NCBI RefSeq assembly: GCF_937951745.1
Contig: NZ_CALFBQ010000084.1
Location: 1-53,363, forward strand
DNA from: an uncultured Chloroflexus sp.
Lineage (GTDB): Bacteria; Chloroflexota; Chloroflexia; Chloroflexales; Chloroflexaceae
DNA length: 53,363 nt
Reading direction: 5' to 3'
Positions 29,548-39,024 of the stretch are shown piece by piece. How positions within the stretch are numbered: position 1 is the stretch's first letter; each line of letters starts with the position of its first letter. The position numbers were made by a program, and so were the translations under genes. The notes beneath the pieces were generated by a model that made no database searches, was not told the origin of the DNA, and saw only the letters and a list, made by a program, of their open reading frames with translations.

Positions 29548-30007
29548 TTGGATAGCCACGAACACTCTCAAAAACAAACTATTGTTGTGCATTTTGCGTC
29601 TTTTTACGGCACCCGGCCCTCAAGGGCCGGGCTATCCGTACTAAGCCCGCTGCGCGGGCTGATGGCCCTTTCCCCCTTGCCCCCTCTCGCTGGGAGAAGA
29701 TGCCTCCACCCCCGGCCCCTTCCCCCGCTAGAGGAGGGGAGATCAGGAGAAGGGTGTGAGGAATAGGAAAAGGGCCTCGCTCCCGCCTCCTCATTCCCAA
29801 CCCTTTGCGCTCTTTACGCCTTGGTGTTTCACGCCTGTGCGAAACTAGACGGCTGTCCGGCTCTACTGCGCCTTTGCCGCCTCTGCAGCTATGTCATTGG
29901 CCTTCACCTTCGGCCCTTCCCCAGCTCTCGGCAGGCAAGGAATGATGTTTAGCGCGGCTCGTCCGTTTCCCTGCTACAATGAGCAGTGATGGCAGGCCTA
30001 CAGCGGC
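29548..30007. repeat. Repeat-filled spacer upstream of P5C dehydrogenase
   Basis: Holds the clearest copy of the dual-hairpin element at 29611-29660 (CCCGGCCCT-CA-AGGGCCGGG, then AGCCCGC-TGC-GCGGGCT). Further C-rich palindromic segments follow, and a TTTGCGCTCTTTACGCC stretch. An extended -10 TGCTACAAT is at 29972-29980, 40 bases before the next gene. No gene is visible. Confidence 0.65.
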
Positions 30008-30019
30008 AAGGAGAAGAAT

Positions 30020-31585
30020 ATGCTGACCCCTTTTCAAAACGAACCGTTTGGCAATTTTGACAGCGGCGACCGGCGCGCGGCGATGCAGCGGGCGATCCGG
30101 CACGTCGCTGGACAACAGGGCGCGACATATCCGCTGGTGATCGGCGGCGAACACATCGTGACCGAGCGCAAGCTTGCTTCGATCAACCCGGCTGAGCCGA
30201 AGAAGGTGGTCGGCTACGCCAGCAGCGCCTCGCAAGAGCAGGCCCATCAGGCAGTACTCGCGGCTGACGCCGCCTTCCGCACTTGGTCGCGCACACCGGT
30301 GAGCGCGCGGGCGCAGGTCTTGTTACGCGCAGCGGCGATTATGCGCCGACGGAAAGAGGAACTGGCGGCGTGGATGATGTACGAGGTGAGCAAGAATTGG
30401 GTCGAAGCCGATGCTGATGTAGCCGAGGCGATCGATTTTTGCGAGTGGTACGCGCGGCAGGCGTTGATACTCCAAGGTGAACGACAACCGCTCGTGCCCT
30501 ACCCCGGCGAATTTAACGAGTTGCGCTATATTCCGCTGGGGCCGGGGTTAGCGATTCCGCCGTGGAATTTCCCCCTCGCGATTGCAACAACGCTGACGGT
30601 GGCGCCGATTGTGGTTGGGAATACGGTGGTGCTCAAGCCGTCGCCGCGTGCGCCGGTAATGGCGAACTTGCTGGTGCAGATTTTGGAAGAGGCTGGCTTG
30701 CCGCCGGGAGTCGTCAATCTCGTCACCGGCGAAGATGCGGTGATCGGTGATTTTCTGGTCGACCACCCGCTAGTGCGCTTCATCGGCTTCACCGGCTCAA
30801 AGAATGTCGGCCTGCGCATCCAGCAGCGCGCCGCCATACGCCAACCCGGCCAACATTGGCTTAAGCGTCCGATCCTTGAGATGGGCGGGAAAGATGCCAT
30901 TATCGTCGATGAGACAGCCGATCTTGAGGCGGCGGCAACCGGGATTGTTGTGAGCGCCTTTGGGTTCCAAGGCCAAAAATGCAGCGCCTGTTCGCGGGCA
31001 ATTGTGATTGATCAGGTCTACGATCAGGTGTTGCAGCGGGTGATTGAGAAAGCCAAAGCGTTACGGCTAGGCAATCCGACCAAGCCAGAGACAGATATGG
31101 GTGCGGTGATCGATCAGCGCGCCTTCGATTCGATCAGCCAGTATATCGCGATTGGACAAGAAGAGGGGCGGTTGGTGGCCGGCGGTGAGGTGATCGACCA
31201 CGAATTGGTGAAAGACGGTGGTTTCTTTATCAATCCTACCGTGTTTGCCGATGTGCCTCCCCACGCTCGTATCGCGCAAGAAGAGATTTTTGGGCCGGTG
31301 CTGGCCTTCATCCGCGCCGCTAACTTCGACGAGGCGTTGGCCATCGCGAACGATACTGAATACGGTCTGACCGGCGGCCTCTATAGCCGCAAGCTCGAAC
31401 GGCTCGAACGGGCGCGTGAGGAGTTCCATGTCGGTAATCTCTATTTCAACCGCAAGTGTACCGGCGCGCTGGTGGGGGTGCAACCGTTCGGCGGCTTCAA
31501 TATGTCGGGCACCGACAGTAAGGCCGGCGGGAGCGATTATCTGCGGTTGTTTACCCAACCTAAGGTAATCAGTGAGCGGTTCTAG
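30020..31585 (+). CDS. rocA: 1-pyrroline-5-carboxylate dehydrogenase
   Basis: A 521-residue NAD+-dependent aldehyde dehydrogenase that oxidises glutamate semialdehyde/P5C to glutamate, the last step of proline (and arginine) catabolism. The nucleotide-binding region is RYIPLGPGLAIPPWNFPLAI (about residue 171), followed by GNTVVLKPSPRAPV and GFTGSKNVG. The catalytic Glu is in LEMGGKDAIIVD, and the nucleophile is in FGFQGQKCSACSRA (about residue 320). GVQPFGGFNMSGTDSKAGG is characteristic of the RocA/PutA group. AAGGAGAAG precedes the ATG. proA, on the opposite arm of the same pathway, is about 5 kb upstream. Confidence 0.92.
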   Translation: MLTPFQNEPFGNFDSGDRRAAMQRAIRHVAGQQGATYPLVIGGEHIVTERKLASINPAEPKKVVGYASSASQEQAHQAVLAADAAFRTWSRTPVSARAQVLLRAAAIMRRRKEELAAWMMYEVSKNWVEADADVAEAIDFCEWYARQALILQGERQPLVPYPGEFNELRYIPLGPGLAIPPWNFPLAIATTLTVAPIVVGNTVVLKPSPRAPVMANLLVQILEEAGLPPGVVNLVTGEDAVIGDFLVDHPLVRFIGFTGSKNVGLRIQQRAAIRQPGQHWLKRPILEMGGKDAIIVDETADLEAAATGIVVSAFGFQGQKCSACSRAIVIDQVYDQVLQRVIEKAKALRLGNPTKPETDMGAVIDQRAFDSISQYIAIGQEEGRLVAGGEVIDHELVKDGGFFINPTVFADVPPHARIAQEEIFGPVLAFIRAANFDEALAIANDTEYGLTGGLYSRKLERLERAREEFHVGNLYFNRKCTGALVGVQPFGGFNMSGTDSKAGGSDYLRLFTQPKVISERF

Positions 31586-31758
31586 GACGAAGCAAAGGTG
31601 TGGTAAAGCCGGACGGCTGTCTGGTGCCGCAAAGGGGCAGGGGTGGGGGTGATTTGAGAAGGTAAGAGCTAACCTCGAAGGGCTATGCACACGTGTGGCA
31701 GAAAGATTCTCAAAACAGCTTTGCGTCTTTGCGTTTACAAACATATTAAGGCACAACC

Positions 31759-32616
31759 ATGATCAGAATCGGTTGCGCGGTGTGGGCCTACCCCGGCTGG
31801 ATAGGCGACTTATTCCCGCCGGGAACGCGCAGCAGCGAGTTTCTCAAGCTGTATAGCCGGCAGTTGACGACCGTGGAAGGTAACACCACCTTCTACGCGA
31901 CGCCGTCGCCGGCAACCGTAGCGCGGTGGGTCGCCGAGACGCCGGCCAGCTTTCGCTTTTGCTGCAAATTGCCGCGCGAGGTGAGCCATGCCGGGCCGCT
32001 GGCCGAGAAGTTGTCGCAGGCGCACGCCTTTGTCGAACGGATGCAAGGGTTGGGGGAACGGTGCGGCCCGTTCTTTCTGCAATTGCCGCCGGGGTACGGC
32101 CCGGCTCGCCGCGCCGATCTCGAGCGGTTTGTGGCCGGTTGGCCGCGCGAAGTGGAACTGGCAATCGAGGTGCGCCACCCCGACTGGTATTTACCAGTGG
32201 CGGAAGCGCCGCTAATGGAGTTGCTGGAGCGATACCGGATCGGGCGAGTAATCATGGACGTGCGCCCGATCCGGAACCCGAACGATCCCGGCGGAGTATT
32301 ACTAAATGATGCCCGTGAGCGCAAGCCTGACGTGCCGTTACGCCCGCTGCGCAGCCGCGGGCCAACACTGGTGCGCTACATTGGCCATCCCGATCTGGCG
32401 CGCAATGCGCCCTTTTTAGATGAATGGGCAGCGCGGATCGCCGAATGGGTCGTGACCGACTCCAACATCTACCTGTTTATGCACTGCCCTGACGAAACGC
32501 AGTCGCCGCATCTGTGCCGCCAGATCGCGGCCCGGCTACGTGGGTTGGGAGCGCCAGTGACCGCAGCGGGGGATCGTTCACCTGAAGCACCAGAGCAGTT
32601 GGGGTTGTTTGGGTAA
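31759..32616 (+). CDS. DUF72 (YecE-like) TIM-barrel protein
   Basis: A 285-residue DUF72 protein. Diagnostic are the N-terminal GCAVWAYPGWIGDLFPPGTRSSEFLKLYSRQLTTVEGNTTFY (residues 5-46), FRFCCKLPREVSH, GPFFLQLPPGY and ELAIEVRHPDWY. The fold is a TIM barrel; the function is unknown in the family, although links to DNA/RNA metabolism have been proposed. The last residues are LGLFG. The gene has no obvious operon partner; a 115-base spacer separates it from the ProRS-like gene. Confidence 0.88.
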   Translation: MIRIGCAVWAYPGWIGDLFPPGTRSSEFLKLYSRQLTTVEGNTTFYATPSPATVARWVAETPASFRFCCKLPREVSHAGPLAEKLSQAHAFVERMQGLGERCGPFFLQLPPGYGPARRADLERFVAGWPREVELAIEVRHPDWYLPVAEAPLMELLERYRIGRVIMDVRPIRNPNDPGGVLLNDARERKPDVPLRPLRSRGPTLVRYIGHPDLARNAPFLDEWAARIAEWVVTDSNIYLFMHCPDETQSPHLCRQIAARLRGLGAPVTAAGDRSPEAPEQLGLFG

Positions 32617-32732
32617 GTTGACGCATTCCAAGGCGACGCAGTAATAACATCGGGACGACGTATGCGTCGACTTCCCCCGGCGAGCGCTGCGCGGGCAATA
32701 CCTGCACTGACTGAATGGATGGAGCGACACTG

Positions 32733-34307
32733 ATGCATCTTACCAGCTTGTTTGGGCGCACGTTGCGCCAAGCGCCCGCCGAAGCCACTTCAGTAGCAGA
32801 ACAATTGTTATGGCGAGCCGGCATCCTGCGCACACTGAACGCCGGCGCGCCGGCGTTGTTGCCGTTGGGCAGCGCGGCGCTGCGGCGTTTGGCAACGCAT
32901 CTGACCGCAGCAATGCACGCTGGCGGCGCGCAAGAGGTGACGCTGCCAACCACCACCGTCGAACCATGGCTAAAGACGATTATTGCGCTGGCCCGGCGTG
33001 ACATCGACTCGTACCGGCAATTGCCGCAGACGATCTGGAGTTGGCGGCGGCGGAAGCGACCAACCCGCAGCCGGTCCACCTTGCTGGATTTGCCGGTGTC
33101 GGCTACACTGAGCTGGGCGGCGCTGGCGCTTGATGCAGCGCAGACGCAGAGCTTGCTCACTGCTGCCCGCGCGCAGCTTGGCGAAGCGTTGCACCAGTGC
33201 GGGCTTGGCAACATTGCTGACGCCTTGCTTGCCACCGGCGCAACCACGCTTATCGTTGACAGCCAAGCCGCACCGCAAGCCACCCTCGATTGCCCGACAT
33301 GCGGCTGGCGTGCGCCGCTCGAACTGGCCCCATTGGCGCCACCGCCACCCTACACCGGCCCAACGCCAGCGATGAGTCTGGTCGAGACGCCCGGCACGAA
33401 TACGATCGCGGCGCTGGCCGAATATCTCGGCATCCCGACAGCTGCCACGGCCAAGGCCCTCTTCTTTTACGACCAGCGCAGGCAACGGCTGGTGTTCGCC
33501 GTAGTGCGCGGCGACCGCGAAGCGAGTTTGACCAAGCTAGCTGCGGCGATCGATGCCGGCGACCTTGTGCCGGCCAGCGCTGAGCAGATTCAAGCCTGCG
33601 GCGCGACGCCCGGTTACGCTTCGCCAGTAGGGTTGCGCGAGGTGCTGGTGGTGGCCGATCTGAGCGTTTGCAACGGCGCGCCACTGGTCGCCGGCGCGAA
33701 CCGGCCCGGCTACCATCTGCGCGACGTGGTTTACGGGCGCGACTGGCAAGCGACGATTGTCGCTGACATCGCTCAAGCCGCCGCCGGCGACGCTTGTCCA
33801 CGCTGCGGCGCGACGCGCAGCGAAGGGCGCGGCGCAGTCATCGGCGCGATCAGCGAACCGCAACCTACAGATCTACTAGTGCAAGACGCTGATGGTCAAA
33901 ACCGGTCATTGCACCTTGCTGGAATCGAACTCGACCTCGAACCGCTGCTGCACCTCGCCGTCGAGCAGCACCACGACGAACGCGGCATCGTTTGGCCAGC
34001 GGCCATCGCGCCGGTGGATGCGCATCTGGTCACGTTAGGCCGGGGTGAAGCAGTGGCAGCCGCAGGGCAAGAACTAGCCGGCGAATTGCGCGCCGCCGGG
34101 TTGGCAGTGCTGCTCGACGACCGCGACGAGCGGGCGGGGGTGAAGTTAAACGACGCCGATCTGATCGGTGCGCCGTGGCGGGTGGTGGTGAGCGAAAAAC
34201 TGCTGGCCGCCGGGCAGGTCGAAGTGCGCCGACGCACCGAGGCTCAAGCGACGGTGATCGCACGGGCAAAGGTGGTAGCGTGGTTGCAGGGCAGAGATTC
34301 TGCGTAA
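32733..34307 (+). CDS. Prolyl-tRNA-synthetase paralogue: intact editing and anticodon domains, catalytic core degraded
   Basis: A 524-residue protein with bacterial ProRS order. The N-terminal region (MHLTSLFGRTLRQAPAEA) and motif-1-like segment (LLPLGSAALRRLA, 42-54; GGAQEVTLP, 64-72) are recognisable. The TXE loop after motif 1 is absent (about 35 residues shorter), and motif 2 (usually FRDE..PR.G..R.REF.MKDAYSF) is replaced by SWRRRKRPTRSRSTLLDLP (103-121). Motif 3, normally GCYGIGVSR, is here LHLAGIELDLEPLL (393-406), without its Arg. In contrast, the inserted YbaK-like editing domain (about 210-345) keeps K241, GxxxP (294-298) and H328, and the zinc ligands CPTC (187-190) and CPRC (355-358) flank it. 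The anticodon-binding domain (418-515, GIVWPAAIAP, LLDDRDERAGVK) looks normal. GGAG precedes the ATG at 32733; ATG 32715 is an alternative. It is unlikely to charge tRNA; a trans-editing role is an inference. Confidence 0.85.
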   Translation: MHLTSLFGRTLRQAPAEATSVAEQLLWRAGILRTLNAGAPALLPLGSAALRRLATHLTAAMHAGGAQEVTLPTTTVEPWLKTIIALARRDIDSYRQLPQTIWSWRRRKRPTRSRSTLLDLPVSATLSWAALALDAAQTQSLLTAARAQLGEALHQCGLGNIADALLATGATTLIVDSQAAPQATLDCPTCGWRAPLELAPLAPPPPYTGPTPAMSLVETPGTNTIAALAEYLGIPTAATAKALFFYDQRRQRLVFAVVRGDREASLTKLAAAIDAGDLVPASAEQIQACGATPGYASPVGLREVLVVADLSVCNGAPLVAGANRPGYHLRDVVYGRDWQATIVADIAQAAAGDACPRCGATRSEGRGAVIGAISEPQPTDLLVQDADGQNRSLHLAGIELDLEPLLHLAVEQHHDERGIVWPAAIAPVDAHLVTLGRGEAVAAAGQELAGELRAAGLAVLLDDRDERAGVKLNDADLIGAPWRVVVSEKLLAAGQVEVRRRTEAQATVIARAKVVAWLQGRDSA

Positions 34308-34829
34308 ACTGATGATCATCTCGACATCAGGTACGAGCATCGGCAGACGGGCGCGAAGCCTGACAGCTTATGCCAGACCAGCCCAAGCTGCTGGCAATGC
34401 TACAAGTTGCTCAATACCGCCAACAAGCCTCGTTCTGCTAGTGATAAGCAGTGTCAAGCTTGCGCAGAGGGGCATTTCTGCGCTGACGTGACGAACTCCT
34501 GCATTTTGGCGCTATCCTGCTCCCAATAGGAGCAGCCCGATTTGATTCTGCCCGGCAATGGTGCTGAGCGAATCGACAAAGGTGTCATTCAAAATGCGCG
34601 CCAGCCAGCCGACCTCGGGACTGATGATCAAGCGCTCTCATGAGCTGGCGGGGTGAACGGAGCGCGCGTTGGCGGTCTATAACGATTGAGGTCGCTGATC
34701 CAACCGTTTAATTCCCAAACACCCCCACATTGCAACGGCAGCGAGCGAGTATGGGTATGACATGCCGAACCACGTCGCTCATCAAGAACGAGCAGAGTTT
34801 GGTGCATAGAGATTAGAGGGTATGTCCTC
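34308..34829. other. Non-coding stretch; possible gene fragment
   Basis: No gene. A short minus-strand frame near 34512-34650 reads LIISPEVGWLARILNDTF and ends ...GLLLLGAG-stop, which looks protein-like but is only about 40 residues with no start. A CTGCTCC-CAAT-AGGAGCAG hairpin at about 34517-34535 overlaps it. The rest shows nothing I can interpret. Confidence 0.4.
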
Positions 34830-36835
34830 ATGAACTCTTCAACCGCCATCCAACCGTTGCCTGAACCCGCTTCGTGGCTGGAACGGCCACGCCAGCACGG
34901 GCTGACCTTCAACCGCGCCGTGCTGCTGGCGCTGATGGCGCTCTCCGCCAGCTTGCACTTCGCCAATATCCAAGCAATTGGCGACGCCAATGCGTACTAT
35001 ACGGCGGCGGTCAAGTCGATGCTGCAATCGTGGCATAACTTCTTCTTTGTCGCTGCCGAACCGGGTAGTTCGGTGACGGTTGATAAGCCGCCGCTTGGCT
35101 TGTGGATTGAGGCTACTTTTGCGCTGGCGTTGGGTGTGAACGGGTTTGCAGTCAGCTTGCCCAACATCCTCGCCGGTATCTTTGGCATTCCGCTGCTGTA
35201 TACACTGGTCAAGCGCCACACGGGGACGCTAGCCGGTCTCGTCGCCGCCACCGTTCTTGCGATCACGCCAGTGGTGATCGGTACCGATCGCAATAACACG
35301 ATGGATGGGAGCTGGTTTTTACGCTGCTGTTGGCAACGTGGTCATTCATCACGGCCACCGAGAACGGTAAGCTGCGCTGGCTGTTGCTTGGCGGCGGGCT
35401 GATGGGATTGGGGTTTAATATCAAGATGCTGCAAGTGTTTTTACCGCTGCCTGCACTCTACGCCCTCTATTTCTTTGGCACAAGTAAACCATAGCGGCAG
35501 AAGATCTTCCAGCTTGGCGTCACGACCGTCTTGCTGCTAACGGCGTCGCTATTGTGGGCCATCATTGTCGATCTAACGCCGGCCAGCGCCCGTCCTTACG
35601 TCGGCGGCAGCCAGCGCAATAGCGTGGTCGAGTTGATGATCGGCTACAACGGGATCAACCGTCTGCTGGGGATGCAGCGCAATGCGTCGGGCGCACCACC
35701 GGCAGGCATCACCGATTCCAGTAGCTACCACCCAAACCAATCGCCGGATAATCCTCCGTATCCTCCTTTTGCCCAACCGCCGCCGGGTGTAGGCGGTGGG
35801 CCACCCTTCCCACCAGCAAGTCGCCCAAGCGATGACATATTCGCGCAAGAGATCGGCACGCCGTCAGCCATCCGCTTGTTCGTGCCGCCGTTAGCCAAAG
35901 AGCTAAGCTGGCTATTGCCCTTTGGGTTAGTCTGCTTGATCGGACTAACCATTACCGCGCACCCGTCACGGCCATTAGCTGCCGAGCATCAGGCAGTCAT
36001 ACTCTGGGGCGGCTGGCTCTTAATTGGACTGGTCTTCTTCAGCGTCGCCAACTTCTTCCACGATTACTACCTGATCATGTTAGCTGCGCCGCTAGCAGCG
36101 GTGATCGGCAGCGGGGTAGCAGTCTGGTGGCGCAAACGGGAACAGGGTTGGGTGCAATGGACACTGGCGTTAGCGGCTGCCGGCACGCTCGCCTTCCAAT
36201 GGTGGCTGGCGAGGCAATACGGACAAGATGCGTGGTGGCTGCGGCTCGCGGCCATCGGGCTGGCCAGCGGTTTGATCGCTCTGCTAATGGGGCACCGGTG
36301 GCTGCGGCAGATGGCGTTCGTGGCAGCATATGCCTTTCTGGTTGTCGCCATGCTCATCACCCCACTAGCATGGTCAGTGCTCACCGTGGCCGAGCAAAAT
36401 CCGGATGTGGCACTGCCGGGTGCGTATGTCGGATCACAGTTCGGCACAGGTCTCTTGGCACCGGCTGAGGCACCGGCCTTCCCCAACCAACACCCGCCCG
36501 ATCAGGCCGCCGATCCCAGCACATTGCTGGCCTTCTTGCAAGCCCACACCCAAGGCATTGACTATCTCGTCGCCGTGCCTAGCGCGCAAATTGGTGCGCC
36601 ACTGGTGCTGGCGACCGGCAGGCCGGTATTGTACATAGGAGGGTTTAGCGGCAGTGATCCGGTGATTGACGCCGAAGGGCTTGCGGAACTAGTCGCAGCA
36701 GGTCGGTTGCGTTATGTGCTCTTCGGCGGGCGCGCACAGAGCAATCAGATCAGTGCGTGGCTGCAAACCCGTTGCGCGCCGGTCGCAGGATTCCGCGAAG
36801 GGACGCAGGTGTTGTATGAATGTGTGAGGAAATGA
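34830..36835 (+). pseudogene. Broken GT39/ArnT-like glycosyltransferase gene
   Basis: A dolichyl-phosphate-mannose- or ArnT-type membrane glycosyltransferase gene split by two lesions. The N-terminal part (34830 on) has the catalytic-loop signature SVTVDKPPLGLW and several membrane helices. Near 35310 a one-base deletion shifts the frame; restoring it gives NNTMDGSLVFTLLLATWSF. In that second frame a TAG at 35492-35494 falls where the sense reading continues ...GTSKP-RQKIFQLGV, probably a TGG to TAG change. The same frame then stays open to 36835, with LLWAIIVDLTPASARPYVGG, a Pro/Gly-rich loop (about 35750-35830) and further helices. The family transfers sugars from a polyprenyl-phosphate donor; the protein here is not made full length unless these are sequencing errors. 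Confidence 0.85.
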
Positions 36836-37115
36836 GCTGCCTCACCCCCGCTGTGAGGAAAACGCTAAGGCGTAACGATAGTTGGGATGGTGGTCTTCCC
36901 CGCGATCGCACTATCGGGGTACGCGATCGAGCGGCCCTCCGGCCCCTCCGCTGGGGAAGGGGGAGATAGGAATAAGGAAGGCTACGCCCACTCTCTATCG
37001 CCCCATTCCCACCCCTGCGCGATCTTCGCGACCTTTGCAGCTTTACGTCAACCTCCCTCACCCCAGCGAGCAGGAGGCCCGCGCAATGATCCAATGCTGC
37101 GCCACTGCGCCACGC
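36836..37115. other. Spacer with C-rich palindromes
   Basis: No gene. It contains CCTCACCCCCGCTGTGAGG near 36840, a CGATCGCACTATCGGGGTACGCGATCG stretch, and CCTCCGGCCCCTCCGCTGGGGAAGG near 36938, then CTTCGCGACCTTTGCAGC. These belong to the dispersed repeat families. Confidence 0.5.
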
Positions 37116-37499
37116 TCAATGCCGGCGATGCACCCGCTCAGGATGGTGGATCAGGGTACCGTTGATATACGCCTGTACCGCATCATCAATCGTGCGTAAA
37201 GGCGTACAGATCGCCTGAATGCCGGCAGCTTGCACCCCCTGAAAGGCCGGTTCGCCCATACCGCGGGCCACCACCATCTGGCAATCAGGCACGGCTTCCA
37301 TCAACCAGTGGTGCGAGCCGTGGTGACAATGGCGGTGATGCTCGTGCACTTCGCCTTCCTGATGATAGTGCCGGCCTTTCGGGCGCGCCTCCCGGCTCAC
37401 CACCTGCCCTTGCTCAATCGTCACCACCTCATACCATTGGGCTCGGCCAAGATGCGGGCTAATTGTCTGATGGTCATCGGTGGCAAAGGCGATTTTCAC
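37116..37499 (-). CDS. NifX/NifB-type dinitrogenase iron-molybdenum cofactor domain protein
   Basis: A 127-residue protein of the PF02579-type fold. It starts VKIAFATDDHQTISPHLGRAQWYEVVTIEQGQ, the typical NifX-like beginning, and has the VPDCQMVVARGMGEPAFQGVQAAGIQ segment. A central His-rich loop (EVHEHHRHCHHGSHHW, about residues 49-64) could bind metal. The start codon is GTG 37499, preceded by GGGGAGG; the GTGA overlaps the thioredoxin stop. No nitrogenase genes are visible, so the usual nif context is missing and a metal-handling or redox role is more likely. Confidence 0.85.
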   Translation of the reverse strand: MKIAFATDDHQTISPHLGRAQWYEVVTIEQGQVVSREARPKGRHYHQEGEVHEHHRHCHHGSHHWLMEAVPDCQMVVARGMGEPAFQGVQAAGIQAICTPLRTIDDAVQAYINGTLIHHPERVHRRH

Positions 37500-38026
37500 G
37501 AAGCCCTCCCCGAGTTCTGCTTGCTGGCGATATCTTGCACCCACCCGGTAATCGCTTTCCACACCGGACAACGATCATAGACGGCGCTAAAGAAGACGAG
37601 ACCGGCCAGCACATACAACGGCCAACCGCCACCCGTCGCAAAAGCCAGCGCCACCAGTACTAACGCGATCGCAATCCGCAGCAGGCGCTCAACCGGCTTC
37701 AGGCGCGGCGGCGTCTTGCCTTCCGAGAGCAGGCGAAACATCTCGTTCAGATCGCGCTCTGGCTTAGCGCCAATATGGCGCGAAATCTCTTGGCCATCGC
37801 GAAACGCAATCAGGGTCGGGATGCCAAAAATCTTCAACTCGCGCAACAGGTCAGGATGATCTTCGGCGTTAATCTCCCAGAGTGCCACCTTCCCCTGATA
37901 TTCCTGCGCCAGCCGCTTCAAAATGGGCCGCGTCACCCGGCACGGCATACACCACGGCGCCCAAAAATCCACCACCACCGGCTGGGTATACGCGCGCAAT
38001 TGGGTTTGAAATTCGGCAAGATTCAT
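37496..38026 (-). CDS. Thioredoxin with C-terminal DUF2892 membrane domain
   Basis: A 176-residue two-part protein. Residues 1-105 are a thioredoxin fold with active site WCMPC (W25, C26, C29), the cis-Pro in FGIPTLIAF and the family end of about 105 residues. After the linker GKTPPRLKPVERLLR (about 107-121) come two membrane helices (about 122-136 and 140-156), which match the DUF2892 domain often fused to or paired with redox proteins. The thioredoxin part is probably cytoplasmic. AAGGAG precedes ATG 38026. The NifX-like gene follows with a 4-base overlap. Confidence 0.9.
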   Translation of the reverse strand: MNLAEFQTQLRAYTQPVVVDFWAPWCMPCRVTRPILKRLAQEYQGKVALWEINAEDHPDLLRELKIFGIPTLIAFRDGQEISRHIGAKPERDLNEMFRLLSEGKTPPRLKPVERLLRIAIALVLVALAFATGGGWPLYVLAGLVFFSAVYDRCPVWKAITGWVQDIASKQNSGRAS

Positions 38027-38130
38027 CACAGGCTCCTTCATCGTTACCGGCAGAACATGTACCGGTCAACCCTCTGCCAAGGAAGATGCGCAATGCCGCT
38101 CTGATGTTACACTGCCTTCATCCTTAATAG

Positions 38131-38159
38131 GGAATGCGGCAGTTAAACTGCCGCATTCC
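38131..38159. repeat. Dispersed palindrome, copy B
   Basis: GGAATGCGGCAGTT (38131-38144), A, AACTGCCGCATTCC (38146-38159). The same stem occurs at 6344-6374. It lies between the thioredoxin promoter region and the GH114 gene end. Confidence 0.8.
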
Positions 38160-38213
38160 ACATCAACTATGCGTATGTCGCAAGACAAAACCAGCACGAG
38201 AGCTGCGCAAACG

Positions 38214-39017
38214 TTACGACCTTACCGGCCACTCACGGCAATCAACCCGGTAGGCATCGAGTTGCCAATGCTTATGTAACGCATTGACATTCATAGCCAG
38301 CGCCTGCGGGCAAAACACTGCCGGTTCCAGCTCATACTCAATCACAAACACCGGCTTGCCAGCGTGCAAGAAGGGCAACAGCAAGTCACACTCGTGGTAC
38401 GAAAAGCACTCTTCATTGAGCGCCCAATCAAAATAGGAAACTAAGACAGGAATTTGATCGAGATCGTTCTTCAAACCGATCAACAAGCCACGTTGATGGG
38501 CTGCTTCGGCGAGAAAGATGTTGTAGTGTTCCTGATCGGCGGCGGTCAACGGGAAGCCGGTATCGTTGGCATACCCATTCACATTATCGGGATCGACGCC
38601 ATCACACCCCTTACTGACCGCAAGCTCAAGCCGGGCCTGCATGATCGGTGCCAACACATCGATCTGTCGGATATCTAACCACTTCTCGCCGGGCCAGCCA
38701 GCCATCTCGTTACCCAACACTGCTGGCGGAAAGAGCGCGGCGTCAGGCCGCCAATCTTCATACGAGCCGGCGCTGAAATAACACATCACAAACACGCCGC
38801 GCCGGCGCAGCAGGGCGATGGTCTCGGACGGCGTGTCAAAGAGATCGACGTTGAACACGTCTACATTCACATCGATCTGCAACGTACCGGTGTATTGAAT
38901 TTGCCAACGTGCTTGCCGCGACAACCGCGCCGGCGGCGTAGAGGTGGGTGCAGTTACCGGTAACGGCGCGCAACCGGCAACGAGCAGCAGGAGCAAGATA
39001 ATAACTCTCACAACCAC
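38214..39017 (-). CDS. GH114-like lipoprotein glycosidase
   Basis: A 267-residue exported lipoprotein. The signal VVRVIILLLLLVAGC ends in lipobox VAGC (Cys 16). The mature part (WQIQYTGTLQIDVNVDVFNVDLFDT, CYFSAGSYEDWRPD, ISRY-like GCDGVDPDNVNGY, GLKND, WALNEECF) is the TM1410/GH114 pattern. Family members include endo-alpha-1,4-polygalactosaminidase, which cleaves galactosaminoglycan chains. The conserved acids lie in the DPDNVN and NEECF segments. The start codon is GTG at 39017. It may degrade an extracellular or biofilm polysaccharide; this is inferred from the family. Confidence 0.85.
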   Translation of the reverse strand: MVVRVIILLLLLVAGCAPLPVTAPTSTPPARLSRQARWQIQYTGTLQIDVNVDVFNVDLFDTPSETIALLRRRGVFVMCYFSAGSYEDWRPDAALFPPAVLGNEMAGWPGEKWLDIRQIDVLAPIMQARLELAVSKGCDGVDPDNVNGYANDTGFPLTAADQEHYNIFLAEAAHQRGLLIGLKNDLDQIPVLVSYFDWALNEECFSYHECDLLLPFLHAGKPVFVIEYELEPAVFCPQALAMNVNALHKHWQLDAYRVDCREWPVRS

Positions 39018-39024
39018 CGCCGCC

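Noticed and set aside
34628-34990. 120-codon minus-strand frame before the GT39 gene
   Set aside because: It runs antisense into the conserved GT39 N-terminus and shows no domain.
37116-37499. Nitrogen fixation locus
   Set aside because: Only the small NifX-like domain is present; no nifHDK or nifB is visible.
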